Assembly: GCF_022810765.1 (NCBI RefSeq) | Contig: NZ_CP094494.1 | Span: 2,728,001 to 2,792,000, forward strand | Origin: Winogradskyella sp. MH6 | GTDB lineage: Bacteria; Bacteroidota; Bacteroidia; Flavobacteriales; Flavobacteriaceae | DNA length: 64,000 nt | Reading direction: 5' to 3' | Part shown: positions 10,201-16,487 of the stretch, piece by piece | Position numbering within the stretch: position 1 is the stretch's first letter | Layout: each line of letters begins with the position of its first letter | Notes under the pieces: generated by a model | The model's input: the letters and a program-made list of their open reading frames with translations, nothing else | Database searches by the model: none | What the model was told of the DNA's origin: nothing | Made by a program: the position numbers and the translations under genes

Positions 10201-10314
10201 CGAATGGACCAAAATCAAGACATATTTGAGAAAATACTAGAGGATAAAATGTTTGGTGATTTGGTGAAAGAATTAATGATGAAAAAGATTTACCGCAAGA
10301 TGAATGAAATATAA
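7300..10314 (+). CDS. hsdR: type I restriction endonuclease/translocase subunit
   Basis: The motor and nuclease subunit (1004 aa). The N-terminal HSDR_N nuclease domain carries a PD-(D/E)xK-type core, D138 ... E152-L-K154, in VATLELKNQF. The superfamily 2 helicase core follows: Walker A GSGKS at 306-310, DEAH at 410-413, FAFTATPKYKT (motif III) near 480, and QTLSRLNRM (motif VI) near 700. A helical C-terminal part (about 780-1004) would dock it on the HsdM-HsdS core. ATP-driven translocation from an unmethylated site ends in random cleavage. The start follows the proteasome-like gene by five bases and the end overlaps the next gene by 11 bases. Confidence 0.96.
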   Translation: MNITTENTFETAIEQALLQNGGYIIGDPNTYSKELGFFKDEILTFLQHSQPKKWEKISAIHGKDTENRVLQRLYKELDLRGALDVLRKGFVDYGVRFQMAYFKPASGLNPDAVAMYNSNNLKVYRQIYYSKKNQNSVDIVLGLNGLPVATLELKNQFTGQNVNHAKKQYKDTRDPKELLFSFKKRALVHFSVDSDEVYMATKLEGSKTFWLPFNKGNGNGKGNPPNDNDYRTSYLWNYILQKDSWLQILQQFIHLQTEEVISNAKIYKKEKMIFPRYHQLDAVREITNDTLENGAGKNYLVQHSAGSGKSNSIAWLAYRLTSLHNASNERIFDSVIVVTDRRVLDQQLQNTIYQFEHKQGVVQKIDKDSKQLADAISNGTNIIITTLQKFPFVIDKVGEIPDRKYAVIIDEAHSSQGGEASKKMKEVLGVVEDDESSTQEPYPNYGEGDDDETILGQDIVNSCIEKSAQARGQQTNVSFFAFTATPKYKTLQVFGAKDEEGNPKPFHLYSMRQAIEEGFILDVLKNYTTYERYYKLTKAIEEDPKLNKKKAAKAIGKYIELHPHNLAQKTEIIIEHFRSIVSKKIGGKAKAMVVCGSRLHAKRFFEEFKKYIKKKKYQNELKVIVAFSGKLKDDNYPDGVLESELNGFKEKELPQMFEKEEYKILIVADKYQTGFDQPLLHTMYVDKKLSGVKAVQTLSRLNRMCAGKEDTFVLDFANDRETIFNSFQPYYEVTTVTDETDINHLYDLKARLDDFQVYWQEEIDDFANVYFHPNTNLNNAKNQKYLYSFTDPSVERYKELEEEKQDEFKKSIRSWTNLYSFLAQIMPFVDAEFEKFYAFAKLLQTRLPKRDLSETFQLSDEVALEYYRLEKIKEGSIELLKGEEGELSGTTEAGLKRTKDEEALLSEIVSILNDRFGTEFEDADKLFFDQIEAELMEDKKLQKQAKANKMDTFKYAFEDMFMTKLIGRMDQNQDIFEKILEDKMFGDLVKELMMKKIYRKMNEI

Positions 10315-11032
10315 TTTAGAAGGAGGTGTTTTAATTATAGGTTCTCTTTATTGGCAAGATTGGTTGAATGAAGAAGGAGATGATATTCGAAAAAATTGGA
10401 GAGATAATCATCTTGATATGACTTCAGTTCGAGATGTAAAAGCCCCTGTAAGATATGGGCGTTTTTCCGGTAAAGCAGAATTGAATAATCAGACTTATAC
10501 AATGGTTTTTGATAAAGAATTACCAGAAGAAAAATATGGTAATGTTAAAGTAGTACCATTCAAAACCAAATTTGAAGATTGGAAGATGATGAAAGATGAA
10601 GTACATAGATTATCTAATTCCGAAGGTGGCAAAACAGATGAGTTTATAAAAGGTAACAAACAGCCCTGGTGTGTGTGTGGCATAATTATTAATCCTAAAG
10701 TTGAGACCTTAATTAAAAAGGATTTGCTCTCCAACTGGTCTAGGTCGCTAAGAGAAAATAAAATTGGGTATAAGAATTTTGAAGATATATACTCAGAGTT
10801 TTCGATGTCTATTAATGGAGAGTTTCTATTTTCATGGCCTGACGAAGTAGAAAATCTCGATGTTTTGATCGCCACAGCTACAAGACCAAAATTAAGAGAA
10901 GGTGCTGAAAAGTTGACAATTCAGGAAATTTCAAATCATGTAGATAATAGAGCCTATTTTATGCCAAATTTGGAGTGTGGTATAAATACATTTCAAGATG
11001 AAGAAATTCTAAAATGTCATGAAGACAAATGA
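10304..11032 (+). CDS. unrecognised 242-aa protein, last intact gene of the R-M operon
   Basis: A soluble protein with no signal peptide or membrane segment. The N-terminus reads GGVLIIGSLYWQDWL, then a run of strands ending in RYGRFSGKAELNNQTYTMVF. A G-S-x-x-W loop before a strand is vaguely like gamma-glutamylcyclotransferase-type folds, but the similarity is too weak to name it. There is a Cys-rich patch at QPWCVCGIIINPK (about 123-135). It overlaps hsdR by 11 bases and its stop overlaps the ATG of the hsdM remnant (ATGA). It therefore belongs to the R-M operon. No function proposed. Confidence 0.7.
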   Translation: MKYNLEGGVLIIGSLYWQDWLNEEGDDIRKNWRDNHLDMTSVRDVKAPVRYGRFSGKAELNNQTYTMVFDKELPEEKYGNVKVVPFKTKFEDWKMMKDEVHRLSNSEGGKTDEFIKGNKQPWCVCGIIINPKVETLIKKDLLSNWSRSLRENKIGYKNFEDIYSEFSMSINGEFLFSWPDEVENLDVLIATATRPKLREGAEKLTIQEISNHVDNRAYFMPNLECGINTFQDEEILKCHEDK

Positions 11033-11178
11033 GTTTGGATATCTTTTGGCTAAAAGACAAAAGCCTTACAGATTTGGATAACCTACTAGAGCTATACATC
11101 CTAGCCAATGAAATTATAGAAAACATAGAGTCAGGACTAGAAAGCTTTAGGGAGATTATGGATACCTTGAATGAATAA
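11029..11178 (+). pseudogene. C-terminal remnant of a second HsdM
   Basis: A 49-codon reading frame starting MSLDIFWLKDKSLTDLDNL and ending LESFREIMDTLNE. In many type I HsdM proteins the chain ends with the pattern W-L-K-D-x-S-L-x-D-x-D-N-L-P-x-P-x-x-L-A-x-E-I-x-E-x-L-E-x-A-L-x-x-F. The frame keeps almost every position, but the first conserved Pro is Leu and the second is lost. It is not a copy of the tail of the intact hsdM at 2752-4704, which ends quite differently. It has an ATG overlapping the previous stop, so it could still be translated as a short peptide. Most likely scar tissue from an earlier R-M system. Confidence 0.65.
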
Positions 11179-11280
11179 GATTGCTTCTACTGACGCTTTT
11201 AGGTCTGTATCGCCATAATCTTACCATTATCACTTTGAGGCACGAATCAGTGTCATTATAAGGGTAGTGGTAATGACTAA

Positions 11281-11315
11281 GAGATTGCTTCGCTCGTTCC
11301 TCACTCGCAATGACA
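11281..11315. repeat. CTCGCAATGAC-type intergenic repeat, short copy
   Basis: GAGATTGCTTCG ... CTCACTCGCAATGACA. It shares its start (GAGATTG) and end (CTCGCAATGAC) with the two longer copies at 11346-11407 and 11581-11641, but the centre is shorter and different. Confidence 0.6.
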
Positions 11316-11345
11316 GTATGGGTGGTGGTTGGTGTGGTTTTGATT

Positions 11346-11407
11346 AAGAGATTGTGTCGGGTTTGCCACGTCGCTTTGCGTCTCGCAATGACCACTCGCA
11401 ATGACGG
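11346..11407. repeat. CTCGCAATGAC-type intergenic repeat, long copy 1
   Basis: About 60 bases running from GAGATTGTGTCGGG to CGCAATGACGG. It is nearly identical to 11581-11641 and contains a GTCGCTTTGCG centre and a doubled CTCGCAATGAC end. Confidence 0.7.
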
Positions 11408-11490
11408 CTTGGGTGTTTGTTTGGCGTTATGGTTTGTGTGATGGTTGGAGTAGTTGGGAAGATAGACAATGACGGTATAGGTGTGTGGGT

Positions 11491-11539
11491 TCTCGATACA
11501 TTTTATTCTCATGCTTCGAATAAAACACTCGAACTGACG
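11491..11539 (+). repeat. TCTCGATAC...CTCGAACTGACG palindromic intergenic repeat, copy 1
   Basis: Starts TCTCGATACA and ends CACTCGAACTGACG, with an internal dyad (TTTATTC ... GAATAAA). Related copies lie at 14902-14944 (inverted) and 14970-15021. Confidence 0.65.
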
Positions 11540-11580
11540 GGTGGTTTTGGTTTTTAGTTATGGTTGGTGTGGTACCACTT

Positions 11581-11641
11581 AGAGATTGCGTCGGGTTTGC
11601 CATGTCGCTTTGCGCCTCGCAATGACCACTCGCAATGACGG
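11581..11641. repeat. CTCGCAATGAC-type intergenic repeat, long copy 2
   Basis: Runs from AGAGATTGCGTCGGG to CGCAATGACGG. Compared with 11346-11407 only a few positions differ, and both have the same doubled CTCGCAATGAC end. Confidence 0.7.
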
Positions 11642-11751
11642 TTAATTACTTTCTAATGTTAAGGTAATGCTAAATCTTTTATATCTAATGGTTTAGGACG
11701 TCTAAAAGTGGGTTTATCTCCGTATCTTTAGTAACACCAAACACCAGTGCT

Positions 11752-11898
11752 ATGAACTCATTACAAAAATTACGATTACGACTACTAAAGTCCCGGCAAA
11801 AAAGCATAAACACTACACGACCAATAGGAGACCTATCACCAAAAGCTAAGGACGCTACCAAAACGGTTAAAGAAGACGACGCCTTTATGTTTATATAG
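11752..11898 (+). CDS. possible 48-aa basic peptide
   Basis: A short frame beginning MNSLQKLRLRLLKSRQKSIN and ending KEDDAFMFI, rich in Lys and Arg in its first half. A promoter-like TATCTTTA (near 11724-11731, close to the Bacteroidota TAnnTTTG) lies about 20 bases upstream. The amphipathic start and acidic end look protein-like rather than random. Nothing else supports it and no family is recognised. Confidence 0.35.
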   Translation: MNSLQKLRLRLLKSRQKSINTTRPIGDLSPKAKDATKTVKEDDAFMFI

Positions 11899-11980
11899 TT
11901 GTGTTAAGGCATTATATAGGTATTGTCAGTAACAATGTATGGGGATTTGCTACTTATAGTTATAGCAATACGACATTACC

Positions 11981-12433
11981 ATGGCATTTATAGAACTAAA
12001 GCATCGCGCAACACAACATTCTAATCCTAAATTGCAGGATAAGCTGAGCAGCTTACAACAGCTGTTACAAGAACTGCAAGAGCGTGAATTGCCAGATGCT
12101 ACCATAGACTACATTAATCATCAGCTTAGGGAGCTTAATGCCAAATCTACTGCAGATTCTAAGTTGTACAAAGCGGTTTTTGCTACACAGCACACCATTC
12201 TTAAATACCTTGAAAAACACCATAAGATCGTGTCTAAAGGCCATTATCAAAAGATTTGGATGGTACTGGGTATGTCGCTTTTTGGTGTTCCAATGGGAGT
12301 TGCATTTGGTACTAGTATGGGTAATATGGCTTTTTTGGGTACAGGCATCCCACTTGGTATGGTCATAGGTATGGCTGTAGGCTCTGGTATGGATAAAAAA
12401 GCGGCTGCGGAGGGCAGGCAGTTGGATTATTAG
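11981..12433 (+). CDS. glycine-zipper membrane protein of unknown function
   Basis: A 150-residue protein. The first 95 residues are helical and charged, probably coiled-coil (KLQDKLSSLQQLLQELQERE). Residues about 100-137 form two hydrophobic stretches packed with Gly in a G-x3-G pattern (GVPMGVAFGTSMGNMAFLGT, GIPLGMVIGMAVGSGMD). That layout suggests a small inner-membrane protein whose helices oligomerise through glycine zippers. Its stop codon TAG is the first triplet of an 8-bp tandem repeat. No family name is given. Confidence 0.7.
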   Translation: MAFIELKHRATQHSNPKLQDKLSSLQQLLQELQERELPDATIDYINHQLRELNAKSTADSKLYKAVFATQHTILKYLEKHHKIVSKGHYQKIWMVLGMSLFGVPMGVAFGTSMGNMAFLGTGIPLGMVIGMAVGSGMDKKAAAEGRQLDY

Positions 12434-12498
12434 ATTTTTAGACTACTAGATTATTAGACTGTTAGACTACTAGACTTTTAGATTATTAGATTGTTAGG
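12431..12498 (+). repeat. 8-bp tandem repeat TAGAYTNN, eight units
   Basis: Successive octamers TAGATTTT, TAGACTAC, TAGATTAT, TAGACTGT, TAGACTAC, TAGACTTT, TAGATTAT and TAGATTGT, then a broken TAGGTGG. The first TAG is the stop codon of the preceding gene. Because the period is 8, the array puts TAG in all three forward frames. Confidence 0.8.
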
Positions 12499-12514
12499 TG
12501 GATACAGCTAAAAG

Positions 12515-12556
12515 AAAAGCCCCTCTCAGTATACTACCAAGAAGGGCTTATAAAAA
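12515..12556. terminator. bidirectional terminator between convergent genes
   Basis: AAGCCC (12517-12522) pairs with GGGCTT (12544-12549) around a 21-base loop that can partly pair. It sits between the stop at 12433 (+) and the stop at 12571 (-), with A-rich sequence on the left and TATAAAAA on the right. Confidence 0.55.
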
Positions 12557-12570
12557 GGGATTATCACTGT

Positions 12571-13371
12571 TTATTTAGCGGCAGCAATTTTCATGCTATG
12601 GCCTTGCGCTAAGACATACAATTCATCATTTACCTTTTGATAAAACACAATAGCTGTGGAGGCAAATAATGCTGTAGTTACGGGTACAGGAGCAAACGCA
12701 GATAAATCTATATCTAAATTGGTATCACTACCTACCATACCACCAATATCTATAGCATCACTGTAGTTAACTACACCTGCCGCATTTGGGTGTTCTTCCA
12801 CAGGCTGGTAAGCTTTTAAAGTGGCATCCCACTCATAGTTGCTTACGTAACCCGCTGCCAGTGCTAGTTTGAAATGTGTAGCACCCTCAGGTTTGTGTAC
12901 AAATGTATCGGTATTAAAGTCTGGTATATTCCAACGGACACTATCCTTAGTATCTGCAATATCTGGCCCAGGAGATGGAGCATTGAACTGTGAATCGAAT
13001 GGTTTTGATAGGTTGAAATTAAAACCAATGAACGGCTCTAAATTATCTACAAGGTCAATGTTGCGTTCACCTCTTAAGCCAGGACCATTAGGAACGATAC
13101 TTCTTATTTTTGCTGTAATTCTAGCACTAAGGTAGGTGTCGCTCACCAGACGAGATATACCAGCGAAGCTTTCTCTAAAGGCCTTGCCACATTTTGCAGA
13201 CCCTCCAAATTCCTGGTTGTTCTCTCTTGTACGTTGATACTCTGGAGCGTTAGCAATTCGATTTTTACTGACTTGCGTCTTCTTTTTTACTAAATTCTCT
13301 CCGTCTTTGTTGTAGAAGGTTAACCCATCCAGAGTTCCTTCTAGTTTAATAAAACTTGTATTTACTGCCAT
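12571..13371 (-). CDS. conserved flavobacterial hypothetical protein (266 aa)
   Basis: Begins MAVNTSFIKLEGTLDGLTFY, followed by a basic stretch (NLVKKKTQVSKNRI) and RTRENNQEFGG. I recognise this opening as that of a recurrent Bacteroidota hypothetical protein but know no function. The layout (a short hairpin with G-x-L-x-G, Lys-rich turn, then R-x-x-N-x-x-F) resembles the DUF6266 protein at 60279-60920, suggesting a distant relationship. No signal peptide. An upstream in-frame ATG at 13398 adds nine residues (MQYIPNLIT); the MAVNTS start is preferred on family grounds. Confidence 0.7.
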   Translation of the reverse strand: MAVNTSFIKLEGTLDGLTFYNKDGENLVKKKTQVSKNRIANAPEYQRTRENNQEFGGSAKCGKAFRESFAGISRLVSDTYLSARITAKIRSIVPNGPGLRGERNIDLVDNLEPFIGFNFNLSKPFDSQFNAPSPGPDIADTKDSVRWNIPDFNTDTFVHKPEGATHFKLALAAGYVSNYEWDATLKAYQPVEEHPNAAGVVNYSDAIDIGGMVGSDTNLDIDLSAFAPVPVTTALFASTAIVFYQKVNDELYVLAQGHSMKIAAAK

Positions 13372-13727
13372 GGTTATAAGATTTGGGATATACTGCATAT
13401 GGCATTATAAAATGCAGTACATCTGGTTAAACTTAGCCTATAGTTTAGGCTTTTGATAAGGTATAAAAGGGGATAGGGCAGTTGTTTTAAACACCGGTAA
13501 TTTATGTAGTGCAACTGATCACATTGCTAAACAACTGAAAACCAAACCTATAAAAATATTTTTAAAATGCAAACACCTCGTAATGAATAATTTACAATGA
13601 AATAGAGGAAATGCAGAGAATATCTCAAAGAAGCTATCTAAAATTGTGGCATTATCGACATATTCTTAGTAGCACCCGAATACTTGTTGCTAAAATGATA
13701 AAAATGAGGTAGTTATGGTTGTTGGGC
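13372..13727. other. 356-base intergenic region
   Basis: Contains the upstream region of the 12571-13371 gene and the downstream region of the nuclease gene at 13728. I see no reading frame, clear terminator or repeat in it. Confidence 0.5.
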
Positions 13728-14714
13728 TTAAGACTCTCTCAGTTTCACCGAAATAGGGTAGTGGTCACTATAACCATCGGTTACAATGGTTTTGCCCATA
13801 CCGCCAAAATGCTTAGGCACACCATAGGCACCAGGCTTTACCATCTCAGGAAAACGCTCAATACATACTGAATCAGGCACTATTTTAATAGCACTGTTGC
13901 TCTTTAGCATGTTCTCATTAGCCAAAAACTGATCGATCATATTGGGTTGATTTCCAAAGTAAAAACTGGCCGTTCCGTAGTCCATTAAGGGCCACATGAG
14001 GTTTAAAAAGTAGGGAATACGTCCACGTACCACACGCGCTCTGCTACGTAAAGCCAGCGCAAATCGGGTTAACGACTCATTAAAAGGCTCATCGTTAAAG
14101 TCTCCCATTGCCAATACAGGCGTATCATCACCATGCACCTCTCTAATCCGTTGATGGAAATAGCTCAGTGTTTCCCCAGCAATCTGTCGGTAGCCTTCAG
14201 ACTCGTACTGTCCACCACTACGTGATGGCCAGTGGTTAGCAATGAGTACCAGGCGTTGTTGCCCTTGACTATGCTTGGTTAAGAAGTTAACCTGTAGAAT
14301 ATCTCTCGTGGCTGTACGGCGCAACACAAAGTGATCATAAACCTTAGGCTCGCCATTTTCCTCTTCAACACTAAATAGATCTGCATCGTAGATAAAGGCC
14401 ACATCAATACCACGTCGGTCATCCGAGTCATCATGTACCAAAGCATAGTTGCGGTTTAACACACCCATTTTCTGAATTAATAAGTTGAGTACATGGGCAT
14501 TTTCTACCTCACAAACCCCAAGGATATCTGGGCCATTACCATTATTCAACTGAATAATAATGCGGTTCAGTTGGTCTAATTTATCATTGAGTTGTGTAGG
14601 TCCCCAACCTTTTACGTCGCTACCAATAGCACGTTGCAGTTTCTCGGTACGCCTTGGTGAGTGTTCAATGTCAAAGAGGTTTTCTAAATTCCAGAAGGTC
14701 ATGTGGTAGTCCAT
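13728..14714 (-). CDS. endonuclease/exonuclease/phosphatase family protein
   Basis: A 328-residue EEP-superfamily hydrolase, the fold of DNase I, exonuclease III and inositol phosphatases. The landmarks appear in order: FWNLENLFD (N-terminal metal-binding Asn region, 7-15), ILGVCEVEN (catalytic Glu, about 59-67), IANHWPSRSGG (His region), AMGDFNDEPFNES (the D-x-N metal and catalytic pair) and DGYSDHYPISV (C-terminal His). There is no signal peptide, so it is probably cytoplasmic. Substrate cannot be told: nucleic acid, nucleotide and phospholipid enzymes share these motifs. An alternative start four codons later (MTFWN) is possible. It is a single-gene unit. Confidence 0.85.
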   Translation of the reverse strand: MDYHMTFWNLENLFDIEHSPRRTEKLQRAIGSDVKGWGPTQLNDKLDQLNRIIIQLNNGNGPDILGVCEVENAHVLNLLIQKMGVLNRNYALVHDDSDDRRGIDVAFIYDADLFSVEEENGEPKVYDHFVLRRTATRDILQVNFLTKHSQGQQRLVLIANHWPSRSGGQYESEGYRQIAGETLSYFHQRIREVHGDDTPVLAMGDFNDEPFNESLTRFALALRSRARVVRGRIPYFLNLMWPLMDYGTASFYFGNQPNMIDQFLANENMLKSNSAIKIVPDSVCIERFPEMVKPGAYGVPKHFGGMGKTIVTDGYSDHYPISVKLRES

Positions 14715-14901
14715 ATCATATATTTTTAGGGATACGACTATTAATTAGATAGGTGATAGAGGAAGTCTAAAAGTAACAGATTTTGAACTAAAATCAAAAT
14801 AGGGTACCATCGCATAAGATTCCTGTTTGTAAGGCAGAAATCTAACAGAGATTTAGTATACTTGTTATCCGAAAAATAAAATAAATAAGTTCATAATCAA
14901 G

Positions 14902-14944
14902 CGTCAGTTCGAGTGATTTTGAGGCACGAAAAATCGTATCGAGA
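14902..14944 (-). repeat. TCTCGATAC-type palindromic repeat, copy 2 (inverted)
   Basis: CGTCAGTTCGAGTG ... CGTATCGAGA. Its reverse complement starts TCTCGATAC and ends CACTCGAACTGACG, the same ends as 11491-11539. With 14970-15021 it forms a large hairpin with a 25-base loop. Confidence 0.7.
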
Positions 14945-14969
14945 ACCAGTTTAAAGTAAAAAATTCTAT

Positions 14970-15021
14970 TCTCGATACAGATTTTACTCATTTTCAATCG
15001 TAAAACCCACTCGAATTGACG
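14970..15021 (+). repeat. TCTCGATAC-type palindromic repeat, copy 3
   Basis: TCTCGATACAG ... CACTCGAATTGACG, same orientation as 11491-11539 and opposite to 14902-14944. It lies 41 bases upstream of the ATG at 15063. Confidence 0.7.
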
Positions 15022-15062
15022 AATTTTATAAAAATGAATAACAGATTAAACTATAATCAACA

Positions 15063-15587
15063 ATGAAATTATTAGGAATAGGATCGCGCATCAATCATAC
15101 AGCACACGGAAAAGGAGTGGTTACCAATGTGACCTCAAAGCACTATTGGGTGACGTTTATAGATAAAGGTTTAGAGACTATAGAACTCGATGAAGACTTT
15201 GAAGTGATTGAAGCTGCTGAAGATGATGTAGATACGGTAAGTTTTTATGAGGTTGAAAAGAGTCTTAAAAGCATCCTTAAGAAATGGTCTGATGTTTCTG
15301 AAGTTATTTCTATTGCCGATAAATGGAAGGGTGGTAAGCTGATTCTAGAGCCAGGTGATACTAACTTACAAGGTAAGGAACTACCTATAGATACCTTCTT
15401 TCATAAAATTACTATGGTACGCGACCGCTTACGTGTGATGGAGCAGAAGATAAACTCTAGCAACCTCGATGAACAGGAAAAGATAGACTTACAGCAATAC
15501 ATTACCAGAAGCTATGGTAGTTTAACTAGTTTTAACGTACTGTTTAAGTTGAAAAGCCAGCAGTTTGTAGGGCAGCGTTCTAAGTAG
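15063..15587 (+). CDS. conserved hypothetical protein with Tudor/KOW-like N-terminus
   Basis: A 174-residue soluble protein. Residues 6-50 (IGSRINHTAHGKGVVTNVTS, then YWVTFIDKGLETIELDEDFE) have the H-x-x-H-G-K-G-x-V pattern seen in small Tudor-like barrels, for example at the UvrD/PcrA C-terminus, where they bind RNA polymerase. The rest is helical and charged (VEKSLKSILKKW, VRDRLRVMEQKI). It appears to be a conserved flavobacterial protein of unknown function, and a nucleic-acid or polymerase contact is only a guess. A 7-bp tandem repeat starts just after the stop. Confidence 0.75.
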   Translation: MKLLGIGSRINHTAHGKGVVTNVTSKHYWVTFIDKGLETIELDEDFEVIEAAEDDVDTVSFYEVEKSLKSILKKWSDVSEVISIADKWKGGKLILEPGDTNLQGKELPIDTFFHKITMVRDRLRVMEQKINSSNLDEQEKIDLQQYITRSYGSLTSFNVLFKLKSQQFVGQRSK

Positions 15588-15591
15588 TGTT

Positions 15592-15626
15592 CTGTAAGCA
15601 GTATTCAGTAAGCAGTAGGTAGTTAG
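15592..15626 (+). repeat. 7-bp tandem repeat YAGTANN, five units
   Basis: CTGTAAG, CAGTATT, CAGTAAG, CAGTAGG and TAGTTAG in exact register, beginning four bases after the TAG stop at 15587. It recalls the 8-bp array after the gene ending at 12433. Confidence 0.65.
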
Positions 15627-15643
15627 ATGGGTTTTTTTATAAG

Positions 15644-16375
15644 CTATAACTTAAGTCCTATTACCTCTCCCATATCAAGGTTAAACACCATGAATTTATG
15701 CGAGGTCGGTAATTTGGCTCCACTTTGGGTGGTTGTCCATTGGTCCCATGATGCTTCTAAACCATCTATAGGTAGAATGTCTACCCACATTTGAAAGCTT
15801 TTAGGCAGTCCGTTTTTATCCAGATGCCAGAGATAAGAGTCGCCAGGCGTACTGCCTCCTTTGGTGTAGGTGACTAATAAGGCCTTTTCACCATTTTCGG
15901 TTGTTACTAATCTGCGTTCTGTGCCTTTATCAAATACTTTGTATGGAGCTACCAACCAGAACGAGTCGTTATTGAAGTATTTCACTGCCTTATTGATATA
16001 ATCCTGTTTTTCACTGCCATTATATTCTTGTTCGCCAGCAAATACTTTTGAGTTATTAATGTTATCTAAATCCAGAATTACGGTCATGGCATCCCAAGAT
16101 ACTTCACAGGTATTATCATTTTTATACCATTTGTAATGGTGTCTGCTTTTAAAAGTCCATTCAATATAATCGGTATTAAGATAGGCTTCTTCATTTAAGG
16201 CATTTAGCATGGTCGTTGCTAATTGGTCAGCTTCAGTACCCAATTTGCCTGTTGGTAAATCTTCATCGTACTTGAGGTACATAAACCCAAAGAAGAGTAG
16301 CGAAGGCAGTGTAAAGAAGATGATGATTCCTCCTATAATCTTAAAGATGCGTTTTGTTTTTGAAGCTTTAGGCAT
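15644..16375 (-). CDS. membrane-anchored hypothetical protein
   Basis: A 243-residue protein. A basic N-terminus (MPKASKTKRIFK) leads into one transmembrane helix (IIGGIIIFFTLPSLLFFGFMY, about 13-33). The remaining domain would lie in the periplasm. It contains the strand-rich stretches WTFKSRHHYKWYK, GEKALLVTYTKGGSTPGDSYLW and PKSFQMWVDILP, a pattern reminiscent of LolA/outer-membrane-lipoprotein-sorting folds. No motif fixes a function. It is converging with the 174-aa gene. Confidence 0.7.
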   Translation of the reverse strand: MPKASKTKRIFKIIGGIIIFFTLPSLLFFGFMYLKYDEDLPTGKLGTEADQLATTMLNALNEEAYLNTDYIEWTFKSRHHYKWYKNDNTCEVSWDAMTVILDLDNINNSKVFAGEQEYNGSEKQDYINKAVKYFNNDSFWLVAPYKVFDKGTERRLVTTENGEKALLVTYTKGGSTPGDSYLWHLDKNGLPKSFQMWVDILPIDGLEASWDQWTTTQSGAKLPTSHKFMVFNLDMGEVIGLKL

Positions 16376-16487
16376 TATTAGTGTGTTTTATAGTATTACA
16401 AGCAATTCCACCACCAAATCACTATTGGTGGTGGAAGTTAAGTCATTTGTATTTGTTAACAATAGCTATTAAGTTATTGATGTAGGC

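Larger units (their letters stand above)
11179..11751. other. 573-base intergenic region with dispersed repeats
   Basis: No convincing gene. The apparent minus-strand frame across 11156-11512 is low-complexity translation of repeats. The region holds three copies of a GAGATTGYKTCG...CTCGCAATGAC element and one copy of a TCTCGATAC...CTCGAACTGACG element, listed separately. These are typical dispersed intergenic repeats of flavobacterial chromosomes. Confidence 0.6.
14715..15062. other. 348-base intergenic region with an inverted pair of repeats
   Basis: Lies between divergently transcribed genes. Its main content is the inverted pair of TCTCGATAC-type repeats at 14902-14944 and 14970-15021. 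No additional reading frame is convincing. Confidence 0.55.

Noticed and set aside
10304..11032. Gamma-glutamylcyclotransferase-like enzyme
   Set aside because: Only a G-S-x-x-W loop suggested it; the catalytic Glu region could not be found.
11156..11512. A 118-codon minus-strand reading frame
   Set aside because: It translates dispersed intergenic repeats (for example the CTCGCAATGAC element gives VIARRKATW) and looks unlike a real protein.
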